From positions 434,001 to 498,000 of the forward strand of contig CAYFKJ010000005.1 of assembly GCA_964343605.1 (NCBI GenBank): a stretch of 64,000 nt of DNA, written 5' to 3'. This DNA is from CAYFKJ01 sp964343605. GTDB taxonomy: Bacteria > Pseudomonadota > Alphaproteobacteria > UBA2966. Position numbers and translations under genes: made by a program. Below the pieces are notes generated by a model. It was not told the origin of the DNA and did no database searches. It saw only the letters and a list, made by a program, of their open reading frames with translations. This document shows, one piece after another, positions 32,743 to 40,906 of this stretch (position 1 is its first letter; each line of letters starts with the position of its first letter).

Positions 32743-34250
32743 TGCGCCACTCCTTCGTGCCCGCCGGTGACGACGTTGAGGATGTGGGCCGCGTCGACGT
32801 CGGATCCGTTGACGACTTCGGATTCCAGGGAACCCGAGTACAGGAGGAATATACGGTCGCAGATGCCAAGCACTTCCTCCAGTTCGGAAGAGAAGACGGC
32901 AATCGAATTGCCCCTGTCCGCCAAATTCCGGATGATGTCGTAGATTTCCGTTTTGGCGCCGACATCGACGCCGCGGGTGGGCTCGTCCAGCAGCAGCAGG
33001 TCCGCGTCGGCGAAAAGGCACTTGGCGAGCACGACCTTCTGCTGGTTCCCGCCGGACAGTTTTTCCACATACTTGTCGATCGAATCCGATGCGATGCTGA
33101 GTTTTTCGACGTATTCGACGGCGGTAGCGGTCTCGTCGGAAGAACGGATGATTCCGTTGTCGGAAAGCCGCGGCATGTTCATGACCGGGATGTTCTGCTC
33201 TATGGAGAGGCTGGTGAACAGACCTTGGGTGCGCCGTTCCTCCGGTACCAGGGCGATACCCGAAGCGATCGCTTCCTTGGGCGATCGGCCGACCTCCTTG
33301 CCTTTGAAACGGATCAATCCGGACACCTTGTCGGCACCGAAAATGGCCCGGGCGATTTCGGTCTTACCGGCACCGACAAGGCCGTAAAAACCGACGATCT
33401 CGCCCCGCTTGATATCAAACGAAACGTCATCGAGCAGGTGGTTCGACAAACCTTCCGCCGTCAGGACTATTTCGTCGCCAACGGTTGTTCGCGGCGTGTA
33501 GTCCTGGAACACGCTCCGGCCGATCATCATCTCGATCAGTTCGGCCCGTCCTTCGACCTCCGAAAGCGGTTTCGTGGCAATATGCTTGCCGTCCCGCAGC
33601 ACGGTGACGGCATCGCCCAGTTTGAATATTTCCTCGAGCTTGTGCGATATGTAGATCACCGTCACGTCCGATTCACGCAATCGCCTGATGACTCCGAAAA
33701 GCCTTTCGACCTCCCGCTCGGATAGGGCCGCCGTGGGCTCGTCCATGATGATGACGCTGGCGCCGGACGACGCCGCCCGCGCGATTTCGACGATTTGCTT
33801 CTGTGCGACGCTCAGGGTGGAAACCCCGGCCGACGGATCGATGGAGGGTTCGATCGCGGCGAGCGTGCGGACCACCCGTTCGTCGAGGTCGGATTTGACC
33901 ATGAAGCCGAAACGGCTCCGCTCCATCCCGAGCGTGAGATTCTCCTGCACGGTGAGCTCGTCGACGACGTGAAGTTCCTGGAAAAGAGTGGCGATGCCGC
34001 CTTCCCGGGCATCGCGCGGATTGTCCGGCTCGTAAGCCGCGCCGCGCACCTTCATGGTTCCGCTGGTCGGCTGCAAAGCCCCTGTCAGCATTTTTACCAG
34101 CGTCGACTTCCCGGCACCGTTCTCTCCCACCAGGCAGTGGACGGTGCTGCTCTCGATGGAGAAGCTCACGTCATCGACGGCCCGCACACCGGGATAGTCC
34201 TTGGTGAGTCCCTCTACTGACAGAACGGGTGATGACGGCTGGGCTGACAA
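32739..34250 (-). CDS. Sugar ABC transporter ATP-binding protein (RbsA/MglA-like, two ATPase domains)
   Basis: A 503-residue tandem ATPase. First domain: Walker A VGENGAGKSTLVK, signature LSVAQKQIVEIARA and Walker B VIIMDEPTAAL. Second domain: GLVGAGKTEIARAIFG, signature LSGGNQQKVVLAKCL and LLLLDEPTRGVD. This is the normal RbsA/MglA/XylG arrangement. Its stop overlaps the next permease start. About 196 bases with two strong hairpins separate it from the binding-protein gene upstream. Confidence 0.95.
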   Translation of the reverse strand: MSAQPSSPVLSVEGLTKDYPGVRAVDDVSFSIESSTVHCLVGENGAGKSTLVKMLTGALQPTSGTMKVRGAAYEPDNPRDAREGGIATLFQELHVVDELTVQENLTLGMERSRFGFMVKSDLDERVVRTLAAIEPSIDPSAGVSTLSVAQKQIVEIARAASSGASVIIMDEPTAALSEREVERLFGVIRRLRESDVTVIYISHKLEEIFKLGDAVTVLRDGKHIATKPLSEVEGRAELIEMMIGRSVFQDYTPRTTVGDEIVLTAEGLSNHLLDDVSFDIKRGEIVGFYGLVGAGKTEIARAIFGADKVSGLIRFKGKEVGRSPKEAIASGIALVPEERRTQGLFTSLSIEQNIPVMNMPRLSDNGIIRSSDETATAVEYVEKLSIASDSIDKYVEKLSGGNQQKVVLAKCLFADADLLLLDEPTRGVDVGAKTEIYDIIRNLADRGNSIAVFSSELEEVLGICDRIFLLYSGSLESEVVNGSDVDAAHILNVVTGGHEGVAH

Positions 34251-34324
34251 AATGATCTCGTTATGTCCTGGCGGCGGTGGCGTGGCTTGTCACCACATGA
34301 TCCGGCCGCGTTGGGGGTCGGTAA

Positions 34325-34367
34325 CCGCAGCGGGTGGGGACGGGGAGGAAGCCCCAGCCCGCTGCGG
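34325..34367 (-). terminator. Intercistronic hairpin (second)
   Basis: Perfect 10-base-pair inverted repeat, CCGCAGCGGG (34325-34334) with CCCGCTGCGG (34358-34367). With the hairpin at 34387-34431 it occupies the gap between binding protein and ATPase. No T-run follows, so partial termination or 3' protection of the binding-protein mRNA is more likely than full termination. Confidence 0.65.
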
Positions 34368-34386
34368 CTTTGGTCGTACCGATGTC

Positions 34387-34431
34387 ATGCAGCCGGACCG
34401 GGATCGCGTCGTGATCAGGGGCCGGCTGCAT
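34387..34431 (-). terminator. Intercistronic hairpin (first, directly after binding-protein gene)
   Basis: Perfect 10-base-pair inverted repeat, ATGCAGCCGG (34387-34396) with CCGGCTGCAT (34422-34431), 16 bases after the binding-protein stop. Classic position for a stem that raises binding-protein expression relative to ATPase and permeases. Confidence 0.65.
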
Positions 34432-34446
34432 AACGGGAACGCGTGA

Positions 34447-35472
34447 CTACCCGCCGAACTGGGTGTGGAGCCACTTCTGCGCCTTGTCCTTGGCCATCGA
34501 CCAGTAGGAAATGGTGTAGGCCTTGTAGAAGAACTCCTTGGCGGGGCTCGACTTGGCCGCCACGTCGCCTTTCATGACGTCCATGATCAGATCGATGCGA
34601 CCGCGCGCCGTCTCGACCGGCGGCAGGCCCATCGAAACCTTGAGGCTGGAATTCGGGTCATAGATCTGGCCGAACTCGACGCTGTCGAAATCCACACTGG
34701 CGACGATTTCGGTCAAGGGCTTGCCGTCCTTGAACTTACCCCGGCCCAGTTGCGAGAGGCCCGCCATGGTGCCGACCGTGAGGTTTGAGGCCTCGGAGTA
34801 AATGAGGTTGACTTCGGGCCGCTGTGTCAGCAGGTCGACGATAATCTGCTTCGCCGCTTCCTGGCCGGCGCTCGAGTCGAGGGCGCCAAGGTTTTCAGCC
34901 TTCGGGTCGACGGACAGAACGCCCTTGGCAAACGGGGCGGTGCGCCCGGAGTTGACTTCGGTGTGGTTCGGCCAGCCGAGCTGGACCATCACGATCGGCT
35001 TGTCGGGATGGGCTTCCTTCCAGGCGGTCGCCATCTGCTTGCCCATCTCGTAGGAAACGCCGGCCTCGTCGCTGCGCGCCGTCGGGATGCCCGTATCGGT
35101 GATCGGGCTGAAGAACGACGTCATGACGATGCCTTCGCTGAGAGCGTCATTGACGCCCGGCGTGGCGGCCTCGGCGTCCCAGATGTGCAGGGTCGCACCA
35201 TCAAAGGCGCCGGCGACGACCTGGTCGATATTCTGGGTCATCACAGCCGAATCGGCCTGGCCGTCAAAAACGACGACCTCGGCGCCGTATTTTTCAGCCG
35301 CGTAGCGCTTGGCCTCGGCGGCCTGCGATTGATGAAACACGTTCGAAAGGTCGGACACGAAGAACGCGATCCGCTTGCCCTTCGCCGCCTCGGCGGTGAT
35401 GCCGATGCCGGCCGCCGCCGCCAGTGACAATGCCAAAAGCCCCGTCACAAACGATCTTTTCCGTAAATTCAT
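34447..35472 (-). CDS. Sugar ABC transporter periplasmic binding protein (RbsB-like)
   Basis: A 341-residue secreted protein. Signal peptide at 1-29 (TGLLALSLAAAAGIGITAEA). Mature region RIAFFVSDLSNVFHQSQAAEAKRYA is the standard start of periplasmic-binding-protein-like-I sugar receptors; DGQADSAVMTQNIDQVVAGAFDGATLHI and later ANTVGT-like blocks follow. First gene of the import operon (binding protein, ATPase, permease, permease). Ligand likely a pentose, other sugar or sugar acid given the neighbouring dehydratase and sugar dehydrogenase, but not determinable from sequence. ATG 35472 begins the signal peptide. Confidence 0.92.
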   Translation of the reverse strand: MNLRKRSFVTGLLALSLAAAAGIGITAEAAKGKRIAFFVSDLSNVFHQSQAAEAKRYAAEKYGAEVVVFDGQADSAVMTQNIDQVVAGAFDGATLHIWDAEAATPGVNDALSEGIVMTSFFSPITDTGIPTARSDEAGVSYEMGKQMATAWKEAHPDKPIVMVQLGWPNHTEVNSGRTAPFAKGVLSVDPKAENLGALDSSAGQEAAKQIIVDLLTQRPEVNLIYSEASNLTVGTMAGLSQLGRGKFKDGKPLTEIVASVDFDSVEFGQIYDPNSSLKVSMGLPPVETARGRIDLIMDVMKGDVAAKSSPAKEFFYKAYTISYWSMAKDKAQKWLHTQFGG

Positions 35473-35613
35473 TGTCTTTTCTCCAATTTCTGTTGACTGG
35501 GCCTGGCCACCTGACCAGAAGGCCCCCTTTGCACTGCAAATACCGACAACCCCTAAACCCAAAGAACGAATATTGTTGCAGCGCCCAGCGTTAGATTTCG
35601 CTATCTGTAAAGA

Positions 35614-35657
35614 TTTGTCAACAAATAAGACATATTTTATCAACAAAAAAAGCATAT
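35614..35657. promoter_or_regulatory. Two tandem 22-base repeats upstream of sugar ABC operon
   Basis: Two adjacent copies (35614-35635 and 35636-35657) share 18 of 22 bases; the first begins with the perfect palindrome TTTGTCAACAAA (5-bp arms TTTGT/ACAAA), the second with TTTATCAACAAA. Exact 22-base periodicity places both on one DNA face. They lie about 140 bases upstream of the binding-protein start in an AT-rich island, consistent with a GntR-type operator array or activator sites. Confidence 0.55.
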
Positions 35658-35767
35658 TTTTTTACAACATGCTTCGTTGAACGACCGAATGCGCCCCATT
35701 CGAGCGCGCGGAGAAGCGATCGCGCGCCCGTGTGCGTTTCCGCGACGGAAATCGAATTTTCGGCTTA

Positions 35768-36547
35768 TTAGTCTTCGGAGTCGGCCGCGCCCAGCATGCG
35801 GTCGACGGCGGTGCTCAGGTGGGTCCGCATGGCCGTGCGGGCCCGATCCGGATCCTGCCGCGATATGGCGTCGTAGACTTTCTTATGCTCGGCGACGACC
35901 GTGGAGACGACGTTCTTGTAATCCTTGTTGGAAAGTTTGGTCCACATGACCCACGAGTTTTTCGCCGCTTCATTCACCGACCTGATGATATCGACGAACA
36001 ATGAATTGCGCGTCGCTTCGGCGATCGTTTCGTGAAACATCATGTCGGCACGGCTGACTTCCAGATTGGAAACACTTGCAGAATCTTCTTGAAGATCAAG
36101 GGCTTCCTTCATTTTCGCCAGCTCGTCCGTGCTTCGGCGGGCGGCCGCCAGGGCGGCGGCGTCACCTTCCAGGGCGATGCGCAGTTCGTGGCTTTTCAGC
36201 ATTTCCGAAATCGCGCCGGCGCCGGGATTCAAATTCAGTAGGGACGTCGAGGGCCGGCGCGAGACATAATTGCCCGATCCCTTGCGCGACACCACGAGCC
36301 CGTCCGCCTGCAGCCGGGACAGGGCCTGGCGCACTGTCGGACGCGATACCCGGAAAAGCCTTGCCAGTTCATTTTCCGGCGGCAGCCTGACGCCTTCATC
36401 CAGTTGGCCGGAGATCAGTTTTTCCAGAATATTTTCGTAAACGTAGTCCGACAGATGCCGCGTTTTCCGCTCGGGCACCGCGCCAAACTCGTGTTGACCT
36501 GGGCCGAAATCGACTGTGCTAGGGCTCTCAAACGTATTGTCGGTCAT
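35768..36547 (-). CDS. GntR/FadR-subfamily transcriptional regulator
   Basis: A 259-residue regulator. Winged helix about 38-105 (YVYENILEKLISGQLDEGVRLPPENELARLFRVSRPTVRQALSRLQADGLV), then an FCD ligand domain (about 125-250) with the metal-binding Asp/His set seen in ADMMFHETIAEAT, AEHKKVYDAI and MRTHLSTAV. FCD domains usually bind a carboxylate or sugar acid, fitting the divergent sugar-acid dehydratase. ATG 36547 selected as the start of a normal N-terminus; the frame is open upstream. Likely controls both flanking transcription units. Confidence 0.92.
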   Translation of the reverse strand: MTDNTFESPSTVDFGPGQHEFGAVPERKTRHLSDYVYENILEKLISGQLDEGVRLPPENELARLFRVSRPTVRQALSRLQADGLVVSRKGSGNYVSRRPSTSLLNLNPGAGAISEMLKSHELRIALEGDAAALAAARRSTDELAKMKEALDLQEDSASVSNLEVSRADMMFHETIAEATRNSLFVDIIRSVNEAAKNSWVMWTKLSNKDYKNVVSTVVAEHKKVYDAISRQDPDRARTAMRTHLSTAVDRMLGAADSED

Positions 36548-36611
36548 ACCAATTTCCGAGCGATTCAACGGGAATACGGACGTTCCCCTAGTGTATTTGA
36601 TATGTCGAATT

Positions 36612-36704
36612 TTACAAATAAAATTACAAATTTCCATTTAATCATTAAAAATCAATCATCTATGTAAAAAAATAATTTGTAAAAATTTGTAAGATAGGGT
36701 ACAA
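36612..36704. promoter_or_regulatory. Repeated TTACAAAT / ATTTGTAA sites between gntR and dehydratase
   Basis: Two direct copies TTACAAAT (36612-36619, 36624-36631) face two direct copies of the complement ATTTGTAA (36675-36682, 36685-36692). A further inverted pair TTGTA (36687-36691) and TACAA (36700-36704) overlaps. Clustering in the divergent promoter region strongly suggests binding sites for the FCD-type GntR protein, possibly with DNA looping between the two pairs. Confidence 0.6.
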
Positions 36705-36774
36705 CATCGACAAATTCGGCATCCGAACTTGCGGTCGCCGCGGGGCACATTCAGATCGAACGGGAACTAAGTAC

Positions 36775-38499
36775 ATGACAAAAAAGAAACTTCGGTCTTC
36801 GGAATGGTTCGGCAAGCTTGACCGCGACGGCTTTCTCAAACGGTCATGGCTGCGCAATCAGGGGACGCCGGACGAAGCTTTCGACGGACGTCCCATCATC
36901 GGCATCTGCAATACGGCGTCGGAACTGTCCCCCTGCAACGCGCATCTCGATGAAATCGCCGAAAAAGTGAAGCGCGGCGTCCTCGAAGCCGGCGGCTACC
37001 CCTTTGAATTCCCGGTCATGAGCGTCGGCGAATCGATCGTCAAGCCGACCGCCATGCTGTTCCGGAACCTGATCAGCATGGATGTCGAGGAATCGATCCG
37101 CGCCAATCCTTTGGACGGCGTCGTGCTTCTGGTCGGCTGCGACAAGACGACCCCGGCCCTGGTCATGGGCGCCGCAAGCTGTGATATCCCCACCATCGTC
37201 GTTTCCGGCGGACCCATGCTGAACGGCCGGTTCAAGGGCGGCACCCTGGGCTCGGGGACGGATGTCTGGCGCTTTGCCGAGGAGGTCAAGGCCGGCGAGA
37301 TATCGGTCGGGGAGTTCATGTCGGCGGAAGGCGGCATGCATCGCTCCAACGGATCGTGCATGACCATGGGCACCGCTTCGTCGATGGCGTGCATGATGGA
37401 GGCTCTGGGCATCGCCCTGCCCGGTAACGGCACCATCCCCGCCGTCGATGCCCACCGCAAATTGCTGGCGCAGCATTCCGGCCGGCGCATCGTCGAACTG
37501 GTCCACAAGGACATCAAGCTGTCCGACGTCCTGACCCGGGAAGCGTTTGAAAACGCCATCCAAACCACCGCCGCCATCGGTGGCTCGACCAACGCCGTGA
37601 TCCACCTGCAGGCCATCGCCAAACGTCTGGGCGTGCCTTTGTCGCTGGACGATTGGGATACGGTCGGGCGCGATATCCCGACGATCGTCAATCTGATGCC
37701 CGCAGGTGAGTATCTGATGGAGGACTTCCACTACGCCGGCGGTCTGCAGGTCGTCAACAAATCGCTCTTGGCTTTGGGCAAACTGAACGGCGGCCACCGG
37801 ACGGTCACCGGCCGGACCGTTGCCGAGAACTGCCAGGATGCAGTCAATTACAACGAGGACGTCATCCGTCCCTGGAACGCCAGCCTGACCGCCAACGGCG
37901 GTATCGCCGTTCTCAAGGGCAATCTGGCGCCAAGCGGCTGCGTCGTCAAACCCTCCGCTGCGTCGCCCGAACTGATGAACCACAAGGGCCGCGCCGTGGT
38001 CTTCGAAACCATCGAGGACTACCACGCCAAAATCGAAGATCCCGACTTGGACATCGACGAAAACTGCGTCATGGTCCTGAAGAATTGCGGCCCGCGCGGG
38101 TACCCGGGCATGCCGGAAGTGGGCAACATGGGATTGCCGCCGAAAGTCTTGAAGAAGGGCATTACCGACATGGTCCGGATTTCCGACGCGCGCATGAGCG
38201 GCACGGCCTACGGCACCGTGGTCCTGCATGTCGCACCCGAAGCCGCCGTCGGCGGCCCCCTGGCGTTGGTGGAGAACGGCGACGAAATTGAAATCAGCGT
38301 CGACGAGCGGCGCATCGAGCTGCTGATTTCCGACGACGAGCTGGACGCCCGTAAGTCCAGATGGATGGCACCCCCGCCGACCATGGAAACCGGATACCAG
38401 CGGCTTTATCACAACCATGTGGAACAGGCGGATCAAGGCTGCGACTGGGATATCCTCGCCAGCAAACGCGGCGTCACCGTCGCCCGGGATTCTCATTAG
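36775..38499 (+). CDS. Sugar-acid dehydratase of the IlvD/EDD family (arabinonate/xylonate type)
   Basis: A 574-residue iron-sulfur dehydratase. It removes water from an aldonate to give a 2-keto-3-deoxy acid. The cluster-binding cysteines C54 (SELSPCN), C122 (VGCDKTTPA) and C195 (NGSCMTMG) and K124 lie at a constant offset of five from the positions I recall for Rhizobium L-arabinonate dehydratase (C59, C127, C200, K129), supporting a [2Fe-2S] sugar-acid enzyme rather than branched-chain IlvD. Followed after 50 bases by the sugar dehydrogenase; preceded by the divergent GntR gene. The exact sugar (L-arabinonate, D-xylonate, D-fuconate, galactonate) is undetermined. Confidence 0.9.
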   Translation: MTKKKLRSSEWFGKLDRDGFLKRSWLRNQGTPDEAFDGRPIIGICNTASELSPCNAHLDEIAEKVKRGVLEAGGYPFEFPVMSVGESIVKPTAMLFRNLISMDVEESIRANPLDGVVLLVGCDKTTPALVMGAASCDIPTIVVSGGPMLNGRFKGGTLGSGTDVWRFAEEVKAGEISVGEFMSAEGGMHRSNGSCMTMGTASSMACMMEALGIALPGNGTIPAVDAHRKLLAQHSGRRIVELVHKDIKLSDVLTREAFENAIQTTAAIGGSTNAVIHLQAIAKRLGVPLSLDDWDTVGRDIPTIVNLMPAGEYLMEDFHYAGGLQVVNKSLLALGKLNGGHRTVTGRTVAENCQDAVNYNEDVIRPWNASLTANGGIAVLKGNLAPSGCVVKPSAASPELMNHKGRAVVFETIEDYHAKIEDPDLDIDENCVMVLKNCGPRGYPGMPEVGNMGLPPKVLKKGITDMVRISDARMSGTAYGTVVLHVAPEAAVGGPLALVENGDEIEISVDERRIELLISDDELDARKSRWMAPPPTMETGYQRLYHNHVEQADQGCDWDILASKRGVTVARDSH

Positions 38500-38549
38500 G
38501 CATATCGAAAAACGCCCTGTGAAGGGCTGAACCGAAGGAAAGAGCGTCA

Positions 38550-39332
38550 ATGGCTGAGGAAATAAACCTAACCGAAACCGTCTACCCGAGCCTTGAGGGC
38601 CGCACGGTGTTCATCTCCGGCGGCGCCGCGGGCATCGGTTCCAGCATGGTCGCACACTTTTGCGCCCAGAAATCAAAGGTTGCTTTCGTCGATATCAACG
38701 TCGAAGCCGCGAACGAACTGGTCGAGGCCATTGTCGAACTGGGCCATCCCGCGCCGACGTTCATCGAATGCGACCTGCGCGACGTGGACAAGCTTCAAGC
38801 CACTGTCAAGCAGGTCGGCCAGGACCTTGGAAACATCACCGTCCTCGTCAACAGCGCTGCCCATGACGAACGCCACGACGTTGCGGAAGTGACTCTCGAA
38901 TACTGGGAAGACCGCTTGGCTGTGAACATGCGCCATATCTTTTTCGCGACGCAAGCTGCCGCGCCGCAGATGATCGAGGCGGGCGAAGGTTCCATCATCA
39001 GCTTCGGATCCATCTCCTGGATGTCGGCACAGGACGACCTGCCCGCCTACGCCGCCTCAAAGGCGTCGGTCCACGGGTTGACCCGCGGATTCGCCCGCTA
39101 CTACGGCAAACACGGCATCCGCGCCAATACGCTGGTCCCCGGCTGGATCTTCACTGAGCGCCAGAAGGCGCTTTGGTACAACGAGGAAGGCGAACAGGTT
39201 CTGCAGATCAGGCAGTGTATCAAGGACCACATCCAGCCCTATGAAGTCGCCCGCATGGCGCTGTTCCTCGGCGCCGACGATTCCAAGATGTGCACGGCGC
39301 AGAACTTCATCGTCGATGCCGGCTGGACCTGA
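38550..39332 (+). CDS. SDR sugar 1-dehydrogenase (Caulobacter XylB-like)
   Basis: A 260-residue SDR. Cofactor motif SGGAAGIG, then VLVNSAAHDERHDVAEVTLEYWEDRLAVNMRH, SFGSISW (catalytic Ser), YAASK and the end CTAQNFIVDAGWT. The block ISFGSISWM together with the DERH and NMRH patterns is strikingly like Caulobacter D-xylose 1-dehydrogenase, so oxidation of an aldopentose (or close relative) to its lactone is the best guess. Acts one step before the dehydratase in the non-phosphorylative route. No lactonase is evident nearby. Confidence 0.88.
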   Translation: MAEEINLTETVYPSLEGRTVFISGGAAGIGSSMVAHFCAQKSKVAFVDINVEAANELVEAIVELGHPAPTFIECDLRDVDKLQATVKQVGQDLGNITVLVNSAAHDERHDVAEVTLEYWEDRLAVNMRHIFFATQAAAPQMIEAGEGSIISFGSISWMSAQDDLPAYAASKASVHGLTRGFARYYGKHGIRANTLVPGWIFTERQKALWYNEEGEQVLQIRQCIKDHIQPYEVARMALFLGADDSKMCTAQNFIVDAGWT

Positions 39333-39374
39333 CCCGCACCTCTGCTGATAGCTGCCCGGAATTCGCGCTCGACG

Positions 39375-40757
39375 TCAGCGCAATCCCTCTTTGGCGACGT
39401 GGGCTTCCGTCTCGTCGAGCGCCTTGCCCAGCCGCGCGATCATTTCGTCGATCTCTGATTCCGAAATGACCAGGGGCGGGCAGAGGCCGATGTTGTCGCC
39501 CATGGCGCGGACGATCAGGCCGTGGTCGGCGGCGCGGTCAGCGAGGTAGGGGCCGACGCCCTGGGCCGGATCGAAGCTCCGTTTGGAGGTTTTGTCGGCA
39601 ACCAGTTCAAGGGCGCCGATCAGGCCGATGCCGCGCGCCTCGCCAACCAGCGGATGATCGCCCAGGGCCTTCAGCCCGGACTGCATCCTGGGGCCGACGG
39701 CGGCTGCGTGCTGGAAGACGTTTCGTTCGGCCAGCAGTTCCAGATTTTTGTTGGCGACAGCGGCGGCGACGGGGTGCCCGGAATACGTGAAGCCGTGACC
39801 GAAAACGCCGATGCGGTTGCTCTCCTCCTTGACGCCTTGATAGATCTCCTCGCTGATGATGACGGCGGAAATCGGCAGGTATGCCGATGACAGGGCCTTG
39901 GCGACGGTCATGGTGTCGGGCTCGATACCGAATGTCTGGCAGCCGAAGTCGTTGCCGGTACGGCCGAAGCCGCAAATCACCTCATCATCCAGGAACAAAA
40001 CGTCGTGCTTGGCCAGCACGGCCTGGATTTTCTCGAAATAGGTCGCCGGCGGCACCAGCACGCCGCCCGCGCCCATCACCGGTTCGGCGATGAAGGCGGC
40101 GACCGTATCCGGGCCCTCGTCGACGATCAGCTTGTCGAGATTGGCGGCCAGGCGGTCGGCGAATTCCTCCTCCGTCTCGCCGTCTTCCGCGCCGCGGTAG
40201 TGGTGCGGACAGTCGGTGTGGATAAATCGTTCGAAGGGTACGTCGAAGGAGCGGTGGTTATTGGGCAGGCCCGTCAGGCTGGAGGCCACCAGGGTGATGC
40301 CGTGATAGGCGCGCTGGCGGGAAACGATCTTCTTCTTTTCCGGCTTGCCGCGGGAATTGTTGTAGTACCACACCATCTTGATCAGGCTGTCGTTGGCTTC
40401 GGAGCCCGAATTGGCGAAAAAGACGCGGCCACCCTCGATCGGCACCATTTCGTTGAGGCGTTCGGCAAGGTCGATCGCCGGGTTCGTCGATTTGTGGGCG
40501 AAGGTGTGATAGTAGGGCAGCTTCCGCATTTGCTCGGCGGCGGTCTCGACCAGTTCCTCGACGCCGAACCCCAGGGCCGTGCACCACAGCCCGGCCAGAC
40601 CCTCGATATATTCCTTACCGGTATCGTCGTAGACGTAAACGCCCTTGCCGTTTTCGATGATCAGGGGCCCTTTTTCCTCGTGCACCGCCAGATTGGTATA
40701 GGGGTGCAGGACGTTGGCGATATCGCGCGCGGCGGGCGAATTGACCCGGATTGACAT
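39375..40757 (-). CDS. Class III pyridoxal-phosphate aminotransferase
   Basis: A 460-residue aminotransferase. Family motifs: FFANSGSEANDSLIKMVWYYN, DEVICGFGRTGNDFGCQTFGI (PLP Asp), and the PLP Lys in VAKALSSAYLPISA; C-terminal part GLIVRAMGDNIGLCPPLVIS. It belongs to the omega-amino-acid/putrescine/pyruvate aminotransferase branch, which would connect with the polyamine-type importer, although that link is only inference. ATG 40757 is the start of MSIRVNSPAARD; the open frame beyond it has no family features. Convergent with the sugar dehydrogenase. Confidence 0.92.
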   Translation of the reverse strand: MSIRVNSPAARDIANVLHPYTNLAVHEEKGPLIIENGKGVYVYDDTGKEYIEGLAGLWCTALGFGVEELVETAAEQMRKLPYYHTFAHKSTNPAIDLAERLNEMVPIEGGRVFFANSGSEANDSLIKMVWYYNNSRGKPEKKKIVSRQRAYHGITLVASSLTGLPNNHRSFDVPFERFIHTDCPHHYRGAEDGETEEEFADRLAANLDKLIVDEGPDTVAAFIAEPVMGAGGVLVPPATYFEKIQAVLAKHDVLFLDDEVICGFGRTGNDFGCQTFGIEPDTMTVAKALSSAYLPISAVIISEEIYQGVKEESNRIGVFGHGFTYSGHPVAAAVANKNLELLAERNVFQHAAAVGPRMQSGLKALGDHPLVGEARGIGLIGALELVADKTSKRSFDPAQGVGPYLADRAADHGLIVRAMGDNIGLCPPLVISESEIDEMIARLGKALDETEAHVAKEGLR

Positions 40758-40906
40758 AGGCGTGCTCCGTTTCTGGATCGAGGAGGCGGTCTGACGCCGG
40801 TGAGGCGTTCCGCGAATAGAACGACTTTCCCGCGCCCCTGTCAAAGAACGAATGACCGCACTACCATGCGGCCGGGATCAATATTTTGAGAGCGGGGCGG
40901 CGGAGC

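Noticed and set aside
34201..34446. Small plus-strand gene in the importer spacer
   Set aside because: It runs through two perfect stems and into the ATPase gene end; no family features.
36844..38550. 568-codon open frame antisense to the dehydratase
   Set aside because: Antisense to an intact IlvD-family gene; low-complexity H/D/G-rich translation typical of shadow frames.
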